From Gymnogyps californianus (taxonomy: Eukaryota; Chordata; Aves; Accipitriformes; Cathartidae): a stretch of DNA of 64,000 nt. This document shows, piece after piece, positions 61,001 to 64,000 of the stretch. A program made the position numbers and the translations under genes. The notes below the pieces were generated by a model, which saw only the letters and a list, made by a program, of their open reading frames with translations, was not told the DNA's origin and made no database searches. The stretch covers positions 14,620,368 through 14,684,367 of the forward strand of contig NC_059481.1 in assembly GCF_018139145.2 (NCBI RefSeq), in the 5' to 3' direction. The number at the start of each line of letters is the position of its first letter. Position 1 is the first letter of the stretch.

Positions 61001-64000
61001 ACACAGCTGAGAGAGACCTGAGAGGTGCTAACCATGTTGGGTCAACTTCTGGTCCTAATCTTAATCCCGATCCTAATCCTAATCCTGTTCCAACACTAAT
61101 CCAGAGAAGACAATGAGGCTCAGAAAGACTTAAATACACCTAAAGTCTAACTACGATTCAGTCTTCTAAAGTAAGAAAGAATCCAGGAGCTGGATTTAGC
61201 CAGGACTGAGACTGCATTTTTTGCAAAGGAGGATGATAGCCTCCCTGAAAGCCCTCTTATTTTTTTTTATGAAAGAAAAGTGAGCAACTACCATGCTTCT
61301 CTGCAGTAACTAGTCCATGTGTTTTTTGGAACCTTCACAGTTATTTAAGATAGTAGAAACACATCTGTATCCACCTGTGTGGCACTCTGCTGAAACTTGC
61401 ACCAAGTCTCTAGAATAAATGCCAGAGCAATATCCGGTCGATCTGCCCACAGCTATTTCAGATGATTCATCAACAAAGCAATCATATTTGTATTAAATGT
61501 TATGTATCAGATTTCAAATCAAAACAGATTTAATAACAATGAAATATGTTCATTTCCCAATAGCACTCCACAAACTAATATGAGAACAACCCCTTTGGTT
61601 AAAGGGTTTCTGATGTTGTGCCCATTCTTATTCCAGCAGACGAAGCCGCCGTCCTCCAGGATGCAGGAACACGTGTCGGCTACTTACCACCCACTTGCAA
61701 AACTCCGCATTTCTGGCTGCCGACACTTAAAAAATAAAAGCATCCAGCCCTTAGGTCTGGGCAGGGAACATGTGCAAAGAGGAATGTATTTTATTAGTGG
61801 AATTTTCTGCGATTTGAGAGAGTATGCAGGCAATAGAAAAATGTAAACTGTGCACATCTGTACCGATAAGTGCTTTGTGAATTTAAGTCTGCAGTTTGTC
61901 TGCAACCCACAACATAAATGTAGACCTGCAGTTTATTAATCAAATGTAGCTCTGCAGTTTATCTGGGGCTCAGTCAGTTCCTAAATCACAGAGTCTGCAT
62001 CCTTCTGCTGCCTGCACGTCCTGCTCACATTTGGACTCTATTGGAGTCGGCAGGTACAAAAGCACATTGTTAGCCCTGTCAGTCTGGCCCATGTGGGGTG
62101 ACAAAAACCAGGAAAAAGATGAGTGTTGTACAGCATTCTTGTACATTGCACCTTAGTAACACCAGATTATTTACTCACTGATCTTTGATGTTGTTGACGT
62201 AACTTTCTATCTGTGCTGGGATTCCTTGTAGAATTGAGTTTTTGAATGTTACTCGATCAACAACTTTTCCATGATGCCCATTGATCACAACCAGTTGGAT
62301 ACCCTCATCAGTGAGGAAAAACCTGACACCGTCAACCTGTGCGGGGGGAAAAATACTCTTGATCTATCACAGTAACACAATTCCAAACAACCACCTGTAA
62401 GAAACACTGATAGTCTTGAGCCACAGGACTGCTCTTTATATCAAAAGGCAGAATTCAAGATCTCTGAGGTCAAGCTGTCCTGCATTTTTACTAGTAAGGG
62501 GAAGTTACAGCCATTTTTTTTTGCAAAATACAAAGCAGAAGTGACCCGACTCTAACTATCCATGGTAACTTTGTAAGCAAGTTTTCCATAAAAATGAAAC
62601 AAGTATCTTAGTATTTTGTCCCATAAAGTTCACTGACAGGACCTGCTCACCTCAATGTATGCAAAGTCATCCTTTAGGTGGAAGTACTGTTTCTTATAAG
62701 TTTCTATTTTCACTTCTAGTAGGTGGTCCTTAGTCTTCTGTTTACAAAAAACAAACAAAGGAGAGAAAAGAGTTTTTCTAGTGAGGATGTCCATTACCTG
62801 AACGCTGCATTTTCAGAAAGCATTTAAACCTTGAAATTCAATCAACAAGAAAGCTACGTAATAAGCACTGACTTGCCAAATTACATTGCTAATGAGACTG
62901 GGCACAATAGTAACCTCTCTGGTCATCCTGTCAGCATTTAAATTGTTTCACCAAATGGCAGAGTATAAGTGATTCTCACTTTGCAGAGCTGACACATAAT
63001 TCTCTGAGGCTTTGCCGTGCATTCCTGCTTCAAGGGTGATGAGTGAAAAAAACACAAAAACCAGATAAATATCCCCCTCCCTCCTGCAGAACCAGACTGG
63101 ATTGGATATAGGATACAGTGTTGTGCATTATATGAATGAGACACTCAGCTATGCAGTCCCCTCTCTGACACTCCTGTTCTTACAGCCTGGAGGAGCTGGA
63201 GGCCAGGCAAGGAACCTTGTGTCCAGAATCACATTCCCTGGACCAACCTGTCTTCCAGCTCATCACTTTTCACCCTGTGCTTTTAAGCACAGCACATCAC
63301 AACAGAGCCCCAAAAGACTTAAGTATCCAACTTCAACCAAAGTCTTGGGTGGCTCTGTCCTTTGAGGACCTGTGCTCTCTGCACGTGCAAGAATCTGTTT
63401 CACATTATTTCACGCCTGAACCATTTCAGGAAACTAGGCACAGGATATACTGAACCTGATACAAAGTCTTTCTATGTCTGTGGGCACAATATGTGCCAGA
63501 ACTACAGATTTACAGTAAGTCTGTGATAAGAAATCAACTACTTTACCAGTTGTGCACTAGAGAGCTTCTTAGGCATTGGCACTTCTACTATTGGTGTCTC
63601 AATGTACTTGGGATAGGCCATGGCTGCACAGTCACTGATGCCAGCCGTCTTTGGGATCACAGCTTTGATCCTTATTCGTTCACAGCCCTTGACAGAGCAG
63701 AAAGCAAATTTCTCCTTCTCATTTTGAGCTTTGAGTTTCAGGAACAGCAGCCTGCAGGTAGGAGAGAAAAGTGAACAGCATCCTTGAGACTTCTGTGCAA
63801 AAAATGACTAACTCCCAGTTTTGGTGGACTCCTTCCTAATGCTTTGCAATAATATGCATTGCAAACCCTCAGTGCCGACGTCTGCATTTTATAGTGCTCA
63901 ACATACCACACGCAAATAAAAGGGGGGACACATCTCAGAAATGGTTTGGAGAGGTCGGGGAACTTACGACAGAGAAATGAGATGACACCTGAACTCCCTT
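57954..64000 (-). CDS. CEMIP: CEMIP, C-terminal part (six exons; 5' part outside window)
   Basis: Joining on the minus strand 64000-63968 (partial), 63751-63547, 62737-62651, 62336-62179, 59118-59018 and 58081-57954 gives about 236 contiguous residues with consistent phases. It is recognised as the C-terminus of CEMIP (KIAA1199/HYBID; 1361 residues in human, so this is about the last sixth). CEMIP is a secreted or membrane-associated protein needed for hyaluronan depolymerisation. Its G8 and right-handed beta-helix regions would lie beyond the right edge. What is seen is LLFLKLKAQNEKEKF, then KTKDHLLEVKIE, then an ILEI/PANDER-like module (GIQLVVINGHHGKVVDRVTF, SIVLVTSKGRYISRGPWTKV, FRLKEKMAFVGFKGSF) and the end PIPVVKKMKL. 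The family end I recall is VVKKKKL. It is convergent with MESD. Confidence 0.95.
58082..59017 (-). other. CEMIP: CEMIP intron
   Basis: A 936-base GTAACC...TTGCAG intron. No feature of note. Confidence 0.9.
59018..59118 (-). CDS. CEMIP: CEMIP coding exon (penultimate)
   Basis: A 101-base exon after CCTTCAG. It completes His and codes for SIVLVTSKGRYISRGPWTKV to FRLK, ending AAAAG/GTAACC. It starts and ends in split codons that fit both neighbours. Confidence 0.94.
59575..59617. repeat. (ATT)n/(ACT)n trinucleotide tract
   Basis: About six ATT units are followed by alternating ACT and ATT units, inside a CEMIP intron. Confidence 0.9.
61053..61087 (+). repeat. Degenerate CCTAAT hexamer array (telomere-like)
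   Basis: Hexamers CCTAAT, CTTAAT, CCCGAT, CCTAAT, CCTAAT and CCTGTT run in register. The unit differs by one base from the vertebrate telomere unit CCCTAA, so this may be a decayed interstitial telomeric tract or an unrelated simple repeat. Confidence 0.5.
62179..62336 (-). CDS. CEMIP: CEMIP coding exon
   Basis: A 158-base exon between CCGCACAG and CA/GTGAGT. It codes for VDGVRFFLTDEGIQLVVING through YVNNIKD and starts the ILEI/PANDER-like module. Confidence 0.94.
62337..62650 (-). other. CEMIP: CEMIP intron
   Basis: A 314-base GTGAGC...CACAG intron, phase 0. Nothing else is seen in it. Confidence 0.9.
62651..62737 (-). CDS. CEMIP: CEMIP coding exon
   Basis: An 87-base (29-codon) exon coding for KTKDHLLEVKIETYKK to DDFAYIE, bounded by GTAAACAG and GAG/GTGAGC. 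Phase 0 at both ends. Confidence 0.94.
62738..63546 (-). other. CEMIP: CEMIP intron
   Basis: An 809-base GTAAAG...AAACAG intron. Plus-strand open frames within it (63102-63453) have no family resemblance and no splice partners. Confidence 0.88.
63547..63751 (-). CDS. CEMIP: CEMIP coding exon
   Basis: A 205-base exon after CTACCTGCAG. It completes a split Ser and codes for LLFLKLKAQNEKEKF, FAFCSVKGCERIRIKAVIPK and VPMPKKLSSAQL, followed by GTAAAG. Two Cys (FCSVKGC) are conserved-looking. Confidence 0.94.
63968..64000 (-). CDS. CEMIP: CEMIP coding exon, cut by the window edge
   Basis: The last 33 bases of an exon code for REFRCHLISL plus two bases of a Ser codon, ending CTGTC/GTAAGT. The phase fits the next exon exactly. 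The intron between them (63752-63967) is 216 bases. The exon start lies beyond the right edge. Confidence 0.82.

Larger units (their letters stand above)
59119..62178 (-). other. CEMIP: CEMIP intron (3.1 kb) with simple repeats
   Basis: The intron begins GTGAGT and ends CTTCAG in the minus direction. It contains an (ATT)n/(ACT)n tract at about 59575-59617, a degenerate hexamer array at 61053-61087 and a short GC-rich block at about 60710-60840 with a near-repeat GGCTGTACAGT/GGCTGTACGGT. Open frames in it have no family resemblance. Confidence 0.88.

Overview
This window is vertebrate nuclear DNA, most likely from a bird or another sauropsid. The genes are split by GT-AG introns. Two of them start in CpG islands, and the background is AT-rich. 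Interspersed repeats are very sparse: I saw no young SINE, LTR or obvious CR1 copy, only a few ancient fragments. That pattern and the compact spacing suggest a bird, but this is an inference.

Three genes are recognised. TLNRD1 (minus strand, single exon, 26081-27148) and MESD (plus strand, three coding exons, 38374-44167) are head to head. Each starts in its own CpG island, about 11 kb apart. The last six coding exons of CEMIP (minus strand, 57954-64000) converge on MESD from the right; the rest of CEMIP lies beyond the right edge. As I recall it, this CEMIP-MESD-TLNRD1 order is the gene order of human 15q25.1, read here in reverse.

Layout: 1-22850 is intergenic, with no recognised gene. 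About 22850-26080 is TLNRD1 3' UTR and flank. 26081-29260 holds TLNRD1 and its CpG island, which may also fire a plus-strand transcript. 29260-37890 is the spacer between the two divergent genes and carries a 36-base poly(C) run. 37890-47385 is MESD with promoter, introns and 3' UTR. 47390-54365 is the convergent spacer, with an orphan CpG island, a 5-bp repeat array whose unit changes along its length, and a CA-rich arm facing a TG-rich arm. 54365-64000 is the CEMIP 3' UTR and C-terminal exons.

The three genes have separate jobs. TLNRD1 is an actin-bundling talin-rod-like protein. MESD is an ER chaperone for LDL-receptor-family proteins, including the Wnt co-receptors LRP5/6. CEMIP is involved in hyaluronan breakdown. 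Their adjacency is conserved synteny and does not indicate a shared pathway.

I found no convincing new biological system. The observations most worth checking are the short upstream ORF overlapping the TLNRD1 start, the perfect splice donor on the opposite strand of the TLNRD1 CpG island, the orphan CpG island beside the pentanucleotide array, the large CA/TG inverted repeat, and a decayed Penelope-like repeat end with a hammerhead-like core.
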